Assembly (NCBI RefSeq): GCF_004217555.1
Contig: NZ_SHKW01000003.1
Coordinates: 62,001 to 126,000 of the forward strand
DNA: 64,000 nucleotides
Source of the DNA: Edaphobacter modestus
GTDB lineage: Bacteria > Acidobacteriota > Terriglobia > Terriglobales > Acidobacteriaceae
Direction: 5' to 3'
Position numbers and translations under genes: made by a program
Shown: positions 1 through 8,227 of the stretch, one piece after another
Position numbering within the stretch: the stretch's first letter is position 1
How the letters are laid out: the number at the start of each line of letters is the position of its first letter
The notes under the pieces: generated by a model
Database searches by the model: none
Told to the model about the DNA's origin: nothing
Seen by the model: only the letters and a program-made list of their open reading frames with translations

Positions 1-287
1 AACAGGAGGAATCGGCATTCAGGGCACAGCTTGTTTAGGCGCATTGCAAGTTCTATGCCCGAAAGCTGCGGCATGGTCACGTCCGTGACCACGATGTGAG
101 GCTGGTAATCGGGTACCATCTTCAAGGCTGTCAAAGGGTTGGTATACGACACCGTGTCGTATCCCTTCTCTCTAAGAATCATTCCGAGTGTGTGTGCGAT
201 AACAGGTTCGTCATCGATCACAACGACCCGGAGGGATCGTCCCGTGGCCTCTTCCTTGTCTCCATCCAGATCTGCTGAAGCGATCAT
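1..287 (-). CDS. Response regulator receiver-domain protein, 3' end outside window
   Basis: Reading the minus strand from an ATG at 287 gives an open frame that runs off the window start (95 complete codons). It has the receiver-domain pattern: VVVIDDEPVIAHTLG supplies the acidic pocket, and VVTDVTMPQLSGIEL supplies the phospho-acceptor Asp and the following turn. No output domain is visible, but the C-terminus is missing. The ATG overlaps the stop of the small upstream gene (ATGA), so translation is probably coupled. With the ECF sigma factor at 758-1381 it forms a module resembling the sigma/receiver pair at 58136-59304. The partner kinase is unknown. Confidence 0.85.
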   Translation of the reverse strand, partial: MIASADLDGDKEEATGRSLRVVVIDDEPVIAHTLGMILREKGYDTVSYTNPLTALKMVPDYQPHIVVTDVTMPQLSGIELAMRLNKLCPECRFLL

Positions 288-481
288 GCGAGTTCTTCCA
301 GGCGGAGAACTGACGCAAAGGTTGGATGGGGCAAGTGACTTCCACACACACACCGGAAGACATGTGACGCATCTTCGCCGCACTCGATAAATCGTTCTGT
401 TTCCCGATAGGCTCTTTCGCATTTAGGATGGCGAGCTTCTGCAGACTCGTTGCGCCATCTATTGGGTGAGGTAGTCATCAT
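284..481 (-). CDS. Small Cys-rich protein, unknown function
   Basis: This is a 65-residue frame starting MMTTSPNRW. A GGAGA lies just upstream of tandem ATGs at 481 and 478. The C-terminal half has four cysteines (KCERAY, FIECG, FRCVCGSH) and a His, a spacing that could bind a metal; that is inference. The frame can be extended to 583, but the extension reads through an inverted repeat that recurs in another frame upstream of the sigma gene, so that DNA looks regulatory and the internal start is preferred. The stop overlaps the start of the response regulator. I do not recognise the family. Confidence 0.45.
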   Translation of the reverse strand: MMTTSPNRWRNESAEARHPKCERAYRETERFIECGEDASHVFRCVCGSHLPHPTFASVLRLEELA

Positions 482-757
482 TCTCCATTCGGCATTTCGA
501 TTGAAATGCTTTGATCGGATCGGTGTTGGCAAACGTATTGCCCCAAACTTGTGCTTTTTGCTCTCCCGGTGTTGCGTTGCCATGCACCTCCTGGATTCAG
601 GTACAGCCCCGTGGGGACTCCTCGATGCACGAGCACTTCGTTATAGCGATAAGCCACTGGTCCACGGTTAGCAAGGCAATTCTTCGCATCATTATTGCCA
701 TCTGAGGTATGCCTCTCGATTGCGTCCCGTGCCCTTCTCCGCAGGTGGCCGTGCCAG
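482..757. other. Gap between ECF sigma gene and small gene; copy 1 of duplicated control region
   Basis: Roughly 485-625 is a diverged copy of 1455-1615, with shared landmarks in the same order: the GCATTTC dyad, a tgctttt/tgctttc tract, CCTGRATTCAGG and cctcgatgcacg/cctcgatacacg. I see no convincing gene in 626-757. Confidence 0.5.
492..509. promoter_or_regulatory. Inverted repeat GCATTTC-N4-GAAATGC, copy 1
   Basis: This is a perfect 7-bp-arm dyad with spacer GATT, placed 11 bp upstream of the preferred ATG (481) of the minus-strand small gene. The same dyad with a different spacer lies at 1467-1484 upstream of the sigma factor. About 80-100 bp further upstream, each copy has a second related palindrome (590-601 here, 1571-1582 there). 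A shared arrangement in different reading frames argues for an operator. Confidence 0.55.
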
Positions 758-1381
758 CTACAAAGTCATATATTCTTCAGGGCACAAGCTTTTGCGTAAA
801 AGCTTTCTGGCGCGCAACAAACGAGACTTAGTCGCGGCAACAGAAATGCCTGCGAGTTCGGCGACTTCCTTTACCGAACGATCATTGGATTGATGAATCT
901 CAACCACAGTTCGCAGAGTGGGCTGTAGACGGCAAATTGCTCGCCTTAAGTGCTCTCCTCTTTCGTGCCTTGCATAAAGCTCTTCAACGTTCTTCGTTTG
1001 ATCTGCAATCTCCCAATGCTGCCAGGTATCACCATCCGTAATGTCCATAGAAGTCTCAGGGCGAGCACGTTTCCTTCGAAGAATCATCAACGACGAATTG
1101 ATCGCAATACGCGTCAGCCAAGTCGAGAATTTTGCCCTGCCATCGAAAGTGTTCAAATGTACATAGGCCTTCATCCACGCGTCCTGAATCGCGTCTTCTG
1201 CATCGTCTCGGCTCCCCGTGATCCGATAAGCCACTTTGAACGCTACATGCGAATGCCGATTCCACAACTCCACAAACGCGGGGTGATCCCTTAACTTGGC
1301 CATCCCCACAAGTACTCCATCGCTTGCGGCAGCCATGAGGAGTTTCACGCTGAATTCTTCTTGCGACCTGCAAATATTCAT
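758..1381 (-). CDS. ECF-family RNA polymerase sigma factor
   Basis: This 207-aa protein has sigma-70 region 2 near residues 40-105 (RITGSRDDAEDAIQDAWMKA, then FSTWLTRIAINSSL) and region 4 at the C-terminus (SVKEVAELAGISVAATKSRL), the layout of extracytoplasmic-function sigma factors. It should redirect RNA polymerase to a dedicated promoter set. No anti-sigma factor is adjacent; the downstream genes are a small Cys-rich protein and a receiver protein. Its start overlaps the end of a 76-codon frame that I judge non-coding. The upstream dyads at 1467-1484 and 1567-1586 could be its control sites. The paralogue at 58136-58750 shares the region 2/4 pattern. Confidence 0.9.
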   Translation of the reverse strand: MNICRSQEEFSVKLLMAAASDGVLVGMAKLRDHPAFVELWNRHSHVAFKVAYRITGSRDDAEDAIQDAWMKAYVHLNTFDGRAKFSTWLTRIAINSSLMILRRKRARPETSMDITDGDTWQHWEIADQTKNVEELYARHERGEHLRRAICRLQPTLRTVVEIHQSNDRSVKEVAELAGISVAATKSRLLRARKLLRKSLCPEEYMTL

Positions 1382-1466
1382 AAGTTCCTTTCTGTAGATC
1401 TGTGCAAATGCAACAAAGAATAAGGGACGGTTGAGGGTCGAATCCCCCGCTCAGCATCCAGCATTC

Positions 1467-1484
1467 GCATTTCTATCGAAATGC
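1467..1484. promoter_or_regulatory. Inverted repeat GCATTTC-N4-GAAATGC, copy 2
   Basis: This perfect 7-bp-arm dyad with spacer TATC lies 86 bp upstream of the ECF sigma start and repeats the dyad at 492-509. Because the two copies would be read in different frames, conservation of the DNA itself points to protein binding. Confidence 0.55.
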
Positions 1485-1566
1485 CATTATCAGAATGCGG
1501 GTTGGAAAGCGGATTGAAAATCCCCAGACTGCCGCATTTTGCTTTCCCTGTTTTGCGCTGTCCTGC

Positions 1567-1586
1567 GATACCTGAATTCAGGTATC
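1567..1586. promoter_or_regulatory. 20-bp perfect palindrome GATACCTGAATTCAGGTATC
   Basis: The 20 bases read identically on both strands. The core recurs as CCTGGATTCAGG at 590-601, with similar distance to the GCATTTC dyad (104 bp here, 98 bp there). It is probably an operator or upstream activator site of the ECF sigma gene; the binding protein is unknown. Confidence 0.5.
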
Positions 1587-1608
1587 GCCCCTGGAATCCT
1601 CGATACAC

Positions 1609-1980
1609 GGTCAGAGCGCCTGCGACCTGTATCTGAAGTAGAGGGTTTCACTCTATGCGCGTTTTCGATCCCATCAGAATTGGCCGCACGTGGATACCTA
1701 CCTAGTTCCGTTGAGTGCGCGCGGCGAACCGCTGGTTATGAGGAGGCCGCGTTAGCTTCGGGCCACGATGCGCCGGAAGTGGTCGAATTTCCGGTCGCGG
1801 GAATGGAACCTGAATGAAGCGGTGGGATGTGAGTTTTGGGTATCCGCCACGTCAAGCTACTTGACAACTGTTGGGGCAGCCGTCAGGCAAGGTAGCTGCG
1901 ACGGCGCCCTGGGCATCTCTGGCTTGGGCGAACACCGAGTCAGCTTATCGCTTTCTTCGGCAACGATCGGATCTTGGCAT
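1609..1980. other. Intergenic, no recognisable gene
   Basis: This stretch lies between the control region of the sigma gene and the 3' end of the NarL-type regulator. Open frames here on either strand lack family motifs. No tRNA, terminator or repeat was recognised. Confidence 0.4.
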
Positions 1981-2610
1981 TCATCGGAGGCGAATGATGC
2001 CACGCTGCGCGGCAACTACTACTGCGCTGGTGCGATCATTTACACCCAGTTTCGAAAGGATATGTTTCATGTGGCCCTGGACGGTCTCTTCGCTGATGGA
2101 GAGGGCGGCGGCGACTTCCTTGTTGCGGTAGCCCCTTGCTACAAGTGACAAGACCTCAACTTCACGAGTGGTGAGGCTGGATTGTGTGAGCCGGTCCGCC
2201 AACTTGCGGGCAATTTCTGGAGGGATCGGTCTGCCGCCAGCATGAACGTCGCGTATTGTCTGCACAAGTTCCTCATCGGGCGTCTCCTTCGTGAGGAAGG
2301 TGACTGCACCATATCGCAGCGCCTGGAAAACGTCCTCGTCACCAGTCACCGCTGAGAAGACAATGATTTTGGCAGTTGGAGATTCTTTGCGGATTTGCCG
2401 GATCGCATCGACTCCGCCGTCGCAACCTTCGAGCGCGAGATCCATCAACGTGATATCCGGGCGTGTTTCCTGCCACATCGCGATTGCCGCCTGACGCGTT
2501 GGGGCGGCCCCGACGATCTCCATATCCGGCTCTGGTTCGAGCGTTGCAATTAGTCCCTTACGGATGGTTGGATGATCGTCCGCGATTAGGATTCGTATAC
2601 GTGTTGGCAT
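1981..2610 (-). CDS. NarL/FixJ-family response regulator
   Basis: The 209-aa protein has an N-terminal receiver (ILIADDHPTIRKGL; DITLMDLALEG with the phospho-acceptor Asp; later Ser and Lys in IVFSA and FLTKET). It ends with a LuxR-type HTH (LTTREVEVLSLVARGYRNKEVAAALSISEETVQGHMKHILSKL split over about residues 145-195). The gene starts 8 nt after the stop of the sensor kinase at 2619-5741, so the two form an operon and almost certainly a cognate pair. The receiver would be phosphorylated by the kinase and the HTH would bind target promoters. Confidence 0.93.
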   Translation of the reverse strand: MPTRIRILIADDHPTIRKGLIATLEPEPDMEIVGAAPTRQAAIAMWQETRPDITLMDLALEGCDGGVDAIRQIRKESPTAKIIVFSAVTGDEDVFQALRYGAVTFLTKETPDEELVQTIRDVHAGGRPIPPEIARKLADRLTQSSLTTREVEVLSLVARGYRNKEVAAALSISEETVQGHMKHILSKLGVNDRTSAVVVAAQRGIIRLR

Positions 2611-2618
2611 TGATGTCC

Positions 2619-5600
2619 TTAGAGGGAAACCTTCACTTCTATGACGGTTCCGTGATTCATTTTGCTTGAAATGGCAATCGTTGCGTTTATTTCTCGTGCC
2701 CGTTCGCGCATCGTGGTGAGACCGAAATGTCCTGAGAGCTCGGCCGCCCTCTGCGTGTCGAAGCCGCGGCCGTCATCCGCGATTCGTAACCGGATCGAGC
2801 TGGCTTCGAAGATCATCTGCACCTCAATCTCACAGGCATGCGCATGACGCACCGCATTGATGATCGCCTCCCGGCCGATGCGTAACAGGTGTTCTTGTAG
2901 CTCCGGGGGCATCGATTGCGCCACCCCCTCAGCCCGAAAGTGGGATCGAACGGGAGTACCAGCTGTGAGTTGTTCCACAGACTCTCGAAGTGCGCTGGCC
3001 AGATCCACGTATTCGGATTCTAGAGAACGGATATTCCAGACCGCCTGGCGAGCCTCGCGGAGGCACTCTTCACCTTGTTGCCTCAGGTCCTTCAGCCGTT
3101 CTCTCGCAGCTTCCGGGGACGTGACCACAACCTTGGAAAGGCCCCCAATCTGCAAGCAAAGTCCCGCGATATTCTGCAGCAGAGTGTCATGGAGATCCTG
3201 CGCGATCCGCGTTCGTTCTCTCATGCGCTCGTTGAATCTCAGGTCGAGTTGATGTGCCAACTGTCCGACCCTGAGATGATAAGCCCATCGGACAGCTAAC
3301 GCGATCAGCAAGACCCATGCCGTCCTGAACCACCAGGTGCTCCACCAGGGTGGAAGGATCACGATGCTGAGTTCAGCACCCTTCTCCGACCAATTCCCGT
3401 GGATGGTTCGACCTTCGACTTGAAACCTATACTTCCCTGGCGCGAGAGAGGTATAGCGTGCGAAGCGTTGCGCGCTCGCAACCTCATTCCACGCCCGTTC
3501 GAGACCCTCGAGTTTGTACCGGTAGCGAGTGCGTTCCGGATCGGCGTAACTGAGGGCCGTGAATTCGAATGACAGGTTGTTCTGGTTGTAGGAAAGCATC
3601 AACGATTTCGTATAAGAAATCGATCTCTTTAGCGGGGAGTTCGCTCCAATTGGCACCGGCTTGTCGGAAATCCGAAATGTGGTGAGAACGACCGCCAGCG
3701 GAGAAGGTCGATTTTCCTCTATGTCTCCAGGTGAGAGGACCGTCAGCCCGCTGTAAGATCCAAAGAGCATTTTTCCGGATCGGCCGCTCCAAGCTCCTGT
3801 GAGGTCGTCGAAGACTCCGTCGGAACGAAAATAGTTAAAGAAGGTCTTCGAGATTTGGCTAAAGTGCGAGAGTCCATAGCTTGTAGTGATCCACAAATCA
3901 CCTCTCATATCTTCGGCGATGCCATTGATGCTGCTGCTGGGAAGACCGTCGCGTTCCATGTAAACCGTGAACTTCCCGGTCGCAACATCCAGGCGGTTGA
4001 GGCCACCCAGCGTTCCAACCCAAATTGTTCCCGACCGATCGACAAGAATCGATGTCACACCATCACTGCTTAGACCGCCAGCTGCCCCGGAATGTCTAAA
4101 ACTTGTGAACTGGCCCGTCGCGGGATCGAAGCGAGACAAGCCGGCATGTCTGGACCCGATCCAAAGCCTTCCCGCGGCATCCTCAGCAAGCGTATCTATC
4201 TCGTTAGAGTTTGGGGCACCGGTCTTATAAATCTCAAATCGATTCTTTGCACGGTCAAACGAACACAAAACAGCGCCCGCTCCGGCCCAGACGGTGCCGT
4301 GATGATCGACAAGAAGTGCCCGAACTTCGTTGTTACCGCATCCCGAGTTGTTCCTCGCATTGTGGCCGTATAATACGGTTTGATGTGTGGCCGGGGCAAA
4401 ACGAAACAGGCCACCGTCAAAGGTACCGAGCCAGAATTGGCCCGAGCGGTCCTTCGCGATCGAAGCAACCTCAGTATTTTCCGCGATCGGCCGCACGGCG
4501 TAGCGACCGGTTTTCAAATCGATCTCGTTGATTGCACCTTTGGTTCCCGCCCAGACCACGCCGGGGCTCTCCTCGTACGCTGAGAGAACATAGTTTGTTC
4601 CGAAAAGCTCACTGACTCCCTTTCCGCGCCGGTAACGCTTGAACGGCAGCGGATGATCCGATACTCGAGCGACGCCAGCGTTGGCAGTACCTACCCAAAT
4701 GCCGCCTTCGCGGTCTTCGAAGAGTGCCAGTACCCAGTCGGCAGGCAAACTGTCGGCATCGGAGGGATCGTTACGGTAGCGGACGAAGTGTTTGCGAGCG
4801 CAGTCAAGTTGAAACAGACCACGATCGGTTCCCACCCAGAGCACTCCGTATCGGTCTTCGATGATAGCCCATGCTCCCGGTTGCGGCTCTGAACCGCTCG
4901 CCAATGAGACAAAAGTAAGTTTCTTGTGCTGAGGATCGATGAAGGCAAGGCCGTCCCGAGGAGACGCGATCCAGACAACGCCCGAATGATCCTCTAAGAG
5001 CCGAACGTATGGATTTCGTGTACTGGCTTGATTCTGGTGTGGGTTACGAAGAGGTAGATGCTCCGTGACTCTACCGGTTCGACGGTCGAAAACATCCACG
5101 CTTTCGTTCGTGGCGACCCAGAATGTGCCGTCTCTTGTTTCGAGGCTCGACCGCACAAAGTTGCTGCTCAAAGTGCCCGCATCATTCTCGTTGTGTAGAA
5201 AGCGCGCCGTCTCTCCATTCACGGGGTTATAGCGGGTCAGTCCTCGGCGGGAGGCCAGCCAGATAATTCCACCCTTGTCCTGACTAACGTTTCTGACCAG
5301 TCCCTGGAGTTTTCCAGAGGGAAGCGGCAGATGGGTGAACCGCTCCGTCTCTGGATCATACTCAGAAATTGATTCATTGGCTCCAATCCAGATTTTGCCG
5401 GCATGGTCCCTATATAAGGCGTAGCGGCAACACTTCTGGACAAAGACTCCGGTGATGGGGTCTTTGGGATCGGGACTGTAGTGCTGAATCTGGTACCCAT
5501 CGTAGCGGTCCAGGCCATCCCGGGTGCTGAACCAGAGGAATCCTTGCTTATCCTCAAGGATCTGTCCCACCCACTCGTGGGATGTTTCCTTTCCTGCCGA

Positions 5601-5741
5601 TATGGGGACAAATACCCGATCGGTAGAATCTTGGATTGGCAGTGTCACGACGTTGGAGGGTGGGGAGTCTGCATACAGAGAAAGGTCTCCCCACAAGGCC
5701 CAGAGCATGAGGGCGATGATCAGCTTTGCGTGGCGAACCAT
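2619..5741 (-). CDS. Two-component sensor kinase with Reg_prop beta-propeller
   Basis: The 1040-aa protein starts with a signal peptide (MVRHAKLIIALMLWALWG). A long periplasmic sensor of repeated Reg_prop motifs (GFLWFSTRDGLDRYDG, GVLWVGTDRGLFQLD, GTIWVGTLGGLNRLD) follows to about residue 680. Then come a Y_Y_Y domain (YRYKLEGLERAWNE, FQVEGRTIHGNWSE), a membrane segment near 775-795 (WVLLIALAVRWAYHL), a HisKA_3 dimerisation domain with DLHDTLLQNIAGL, and a HATPase domain (REAIINAVRHA, DDGRGFD). This is a hybrid of the BT-type, usually tied to glycan sensing but without an attached receiver. The ATG overlaps the end of the broken TonB receptor (TAATG), suggesting that receptor and sensor were once one operon. 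Confidence 0.93.
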   Translation of the reverse strand: MVRHAKLIIALMLWALWGDLSLYADSPPSNVVTLPIQDSTDRVFVPISAGKETSHEWVGQILEDKQGFLWFSTRDGLDRYDGYQIQHYSPDPKDPITGVFVQKCCRYALYRDHAGKIWIGANESISEYDPETERFTHLPLPSGKLQGLVRNVSQDKGGIIWLASRRGLTRYNPVNGETARFLHNENDAGTLSSNFVRSSLETRDGTFWVATNESVDVFDRRTGRVTEHLPLRNPHQNQASTRNPYVRLLEDHSGVVWIASPRDGLAFIDPQHKKLTFVSLASGSEPQPGAWAIIEDRYGVLWVGTDRGLFQLDCARKHFVRYRNDPSDADSLPADWVLALFEDREGGIWVGTANAGVARVSDHPLPFKRYRRGKGVSELFGTNYVLSAYEESPGVVWAGTKGAINEIDLKTGRYAVRPIAENTEVASIAKDRSGQFWLGTFDGGLFRFAPATHQTVLYGHNARNNSGCGNNEVRALLVDHHGTVWAGAGAVLCSFDRAKNRFEIYKTGAPNSNEIDTLAEDAAGRLWIGSRHAGLSRFDPATGQFTSFRHSGAAGGLSSDGVTSILVDRSGTIWVGTLGGLNRLDVATGKFTVYMERDGLPSSSINGIAEDMRGDLWITTSYGLSHFSQISKTFFNYFRSDGVFDDLTGAWSGRSGKMLFGSYSGLTVLSPGDIEENRPSPLAVVLTTFRISDKPVPIGANSPLKRSISYTKSLMLSYNQNNLSFEFTALSYADPERTRYRYKLEGLERAWNEVASAQRFARYTSLAPGKYRFQVEGRTIHGNWSEKGAELSIVILPPWWSTWWFRTAWVLLIALAVRWAYHLRVGQLAHQLDLRFNERMRERTRIAQDLHDTLLQNIAGLCLQIGGLSKVVVTSPEAARERLKDLRQQGEECLREARQAVWNIRSLESEYVDLASALRESVEQLTAGTPVRSHFRAEGVAQSMPPELQEHLLRIGREAIINAVRHAHACEIEVQMIFEASSIRLRIADDGRGFDTQRAAELSGHFGLTTMRERAREINATIAISSKMNHGTVIEVKVSL

Positions 5742-6883
5742 TATCCCGTCACCAGAGAAACTGACAGGTTTCCTGGTGACGCGATCGGCGCTAATGCCTG
5801 CGTAAACAGTTGCACACTCGTCGAAGTGGGTGGAACGAAGTTGACGTGATTCAGAACGTTGAACACCTCAAATCGAAATTGCAGGTGGAAGGCATCGGCA
5901 ACGCGCGAGATGGGAATGTTCTTGAACAGTGAGGTATCCCAATCGACGAGGCCAGGGCCGCGCACGACGTTGCGTCCGGCATCGCTCAATCGTGTGGATG
6001 GAGTGGGTGCAGCAAAGCAGGATAACTCTACGTAGTGCGCAACATTGCCGGGATTCATGGGATGGCTGCAACCAGGCAAATTAAGACGGTCGGGAAAATC
6101 ATAGGGCATGCTGCTGTGTTCTGCCCCAGTCCGCTGGCGCATTACCGGTGATTACGGAAAACTCCTCGATAGCGTCGACACCAAGGCTGACTCCCAAAGC
6201 GCTGCCCGGGGCACCTCCTGAGCAATCGTTGACGTTAATGCCATCGAGCCAATAACGACTCTGTTGCGGCCACGCCCCGCCGATCACCATCATGACCCCG
6301 TTCCCGCGATTCCCTCGGGTGACGTCCAGCCCAGGGGCGTTTTCGGTGCGCACGATCGAGACCCCTGGCTGCAAGGCGGCCAGAGTAGTCCAATCCCGTC
6401 CGTTCAACGGCAGTTCCCGAATGACAAGTCCACTGTCGATACCCCCGGTCTGCGAGGTGACTAGATCAACGCCCTCTAATTGTCTGGCAACCGTGGTCGT
6501 TTCCTCGGACCCGTCGATTGCAAGCCGCACGTCAACCACGTTTTCCGACGCCGCCTGAACGCTCACGCCAGTGCGTTCCCCAGTAGAAAATCCGGGCGCT
6601 TTATCGGTCACCTGTATAGCCCAACCGACAGATTGGGGACGTCATAAAAACCACTGGCGTTGCTCACTAGACGACGGGTCTCGCGGGTGGCGGTCCCTTC
6701 GATCGTGATTTCGGCACCTTTGACGGCTGCGCCGGACGGGTCGGTAACTGTGCCTTGAACCTCTCCGCCGGAGCTTTGTCCAATCATTGCGTTAGGAAGC
6801 AACACTGACATGATGAGCAAAAATCGCCCGTGCGCCGACTTAGGACGATGCTGAATTGTGACCTTATTGAGATCAAACATCAC
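5741..6883 (-). pseudogene. Degenerate TonB-dependent receptor (Oar-like)
   Basis: Three minus-strand pieces belong to one receptor. The first (6608-6883) has a membrane start and a CarboxypepD_reg domain (GTVTDPSGAAVKGAEITIEG ... SGFYDVPNLSVG). The second (6099-6611) continues after a frameshift near 6610 with plug-domain sequence (LPLNGRDWTTLAALQPGV, YWLDGINVND, NAPADWGRTQ). The third (5741-6142) is near-C-terminal barrel (GRNVVRGPGLVDWDTSLFK, FRFEVFNVLNHVNF). Intact family members are around 1000 residues or more; here most of the barrel is missing at a junction near 6110-6125, and the end is abnormal (SLVTG, no terminal aromatic). It cannot make a working outer-membrane receptor. Confidence 0.85.
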
Positions 6884-7167
6884 GACTCAGCAGCCCTCTC
6901 TTACATGGCGAATAGTTATAGTAGCTCCCGCAGCATTGTGCCCATCCTTCCGCTCGTATCTCCGCGCGCGGCACAGAAGATCGGCCTCCGCGTCCAGCAG
7001 CGCCTTCAAGATTTCTTCCTTTGTGCGAACGGAAACGAAAACGCAAGAGATGGCAGCAAGGGCGTTATCTCGATGCACGTAATGATTGAGGCGAGGTATA
7101 GGTTAGTGATCCCAGGCGAGAATAAGTTAGTTGGTCGTCGGTCATGAGATGTTTCTTTCGTGTTCGC
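6884..7167. other. Intergenic with relic of an FAA-hydrolase 3' end
   Basis: Positions 7103-7128 are identical to 10167-10192, the last codons (LILAWDH, stop) of the FAA hydrolase gene. The flanks do not match on either side. This is probably a leftover of a second copy or of a recombination event at the end of the catabolic operon. Nothing else is recognised; a 63-codon minus frame (6887-7078) has no family signature. Confidence 0.5.
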
Positions 7168-8193
7168 TTATGTGGTGCCTTGTAAAGGTGCGAATGATTG
7201 AGATGCTTCATCCATGGAGAGGATGATCTTTCCAAAATTCTCTGAGGCTTCCATGGAACGGTGAGCCTCAGCTGCCCGCTCAAGAGGAAATACGCGGTCA
7301 ACGATTGGCTTTAGTGCGCCATCCACGAAGGCACTGTGCCAGTGTTTCTGGAATCGTGCAGTCATCGCTACTTTTTCTTCAAATGTCCGCGATTTCATGA
7401 CCGTACCGATGATGCGGAGGTGCCGGTGCACTAATAGGTCGATCGGCAAAATGCCTTCCGTACCGCCAAGGATTCCCACCTGAATCAGGCGTCCGCCTGG
7501 AGCAAGTGCGCGCAGATTCCGATCGAGGTATGGCCCTCCTACAAAATCGATCACTACATCGACACCCCGCCCACCGGTAGCCTCCAGCGCAGCAGATAGG
7601 AAATCCTGTTTCCTATAGTCCACTCCCACTGTTCCACCGAGAGCTGTGACACGGGCGATGCGTTCTTCCCCGGAGGCAGTGAAAACAATCTTAGCTCCAA
7701 TGGCGTGCGCTAGGAGGACCGCAGCAGAGCCGACGCCCCCCGCGGCGGCATGAATCAGTACCCAATTCCCGGCCTTCAACTCGCCTAGATGAACTAGAGC
7801 TTCATGCGCAGTGACAGACACCTCTGGAATGGCGGCAGCCTGCGCGTAGCTCAGCACGTCTGGAACGGGCATGCACATGCTACTGTCAACGCGTGCATAT
7901 TCTGCATACCCCCCTCCGCCGACAATGGCCATGACGCGATCACCGATCTTATATCCTTCGGCCTTTGGCCCGACCTCCACGACCTCCCCGGCGATCTCCA
8001 AACCAGGCACAAGCGAATCGCCGAAGTCAGGCCGGGCACCATAGAAGCCCTGACGCTGCAGGATGTCTGCGCGGTTGATGCCGGCAGCGCGAACACGTAC
8101 CAGCAGATCATTCGGTCTGATCTCGGGCATCGGCTCATCCACGAGCCGCAGGACATCAGCATCTCCCGCACCTTCAAACGTAATTGCTTTCAT
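7168..8193 (-). CDS. Quinone oxidoreductase, zinc-independent MDR family
   Basis: The 341-aa protein is a medium-chain dehydrogenase/reductase of the NAD(P)H:quinone oxidoreductase (PIG3/QOR) type. Its N-terminus MKAITFEGAGDADVLRL and AGINRADILQRQG are typical. The Rossmann motif is VLIHAAAGGVGSAAVLLAHA near residue 140-165. It lacks the Cys-rich structural zinc lobe of alcohol dehydrogenases. The role would be reduction of quinones or enones with NADPH. A GAGGGAG ribosome site lies 7 nt before the ATG. It is the last gene of catabolic operon A, 34 nt after the luciferase-like gene. Confidence 0.9.
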   Translation of the reverse strand: MKAITFEGAGDADVLRLVDEPMPEIRPNDLLVRVRAAGINRADILQRQGFYGARPDFGDSLVPGLEIAGEVVEVGPKAEGYKIGDRVMAIVGGGGYAEYARVDSSMCMPVPDVLSYAQAAAIPEVSVTAHEALVHLGELKAGNWVLIHAAAGGVGSAAVLLAHAIGAKIVFTASGEERIARVTALGGTVGVDYRKQDFLSAALEATGGRGVDVVIDFVGGPYLDRNLRALAPGGRLIQVGILGGTEGILPIDLLVHRHLRIIGTVMKSRTFEEKVAMTARFQKHWHSAFVDGALKPIVDRVFPLERAAEAHRSMEASENFGKIILSMDEASQSFAPLQGTT

Positions 8194-8227
8194 CTCTGAA
8201 CTCCCTCGTCAGGTTCAATGAATGTGA

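Noticed and set aside
482-583. N-terminal extension of the small Cys-rich gene
   Set aside because: It reads through the GCATTTC dyad, whose second copy is in another frame; the internal ATG has a better ribosome site.
1378-1608. 76-codon minus frame whose stop overlaps the ECF sigma ATG
   Set aside because: It covers the duplicated palindromic control DNA and has no family motif; the overlap is probably chance.
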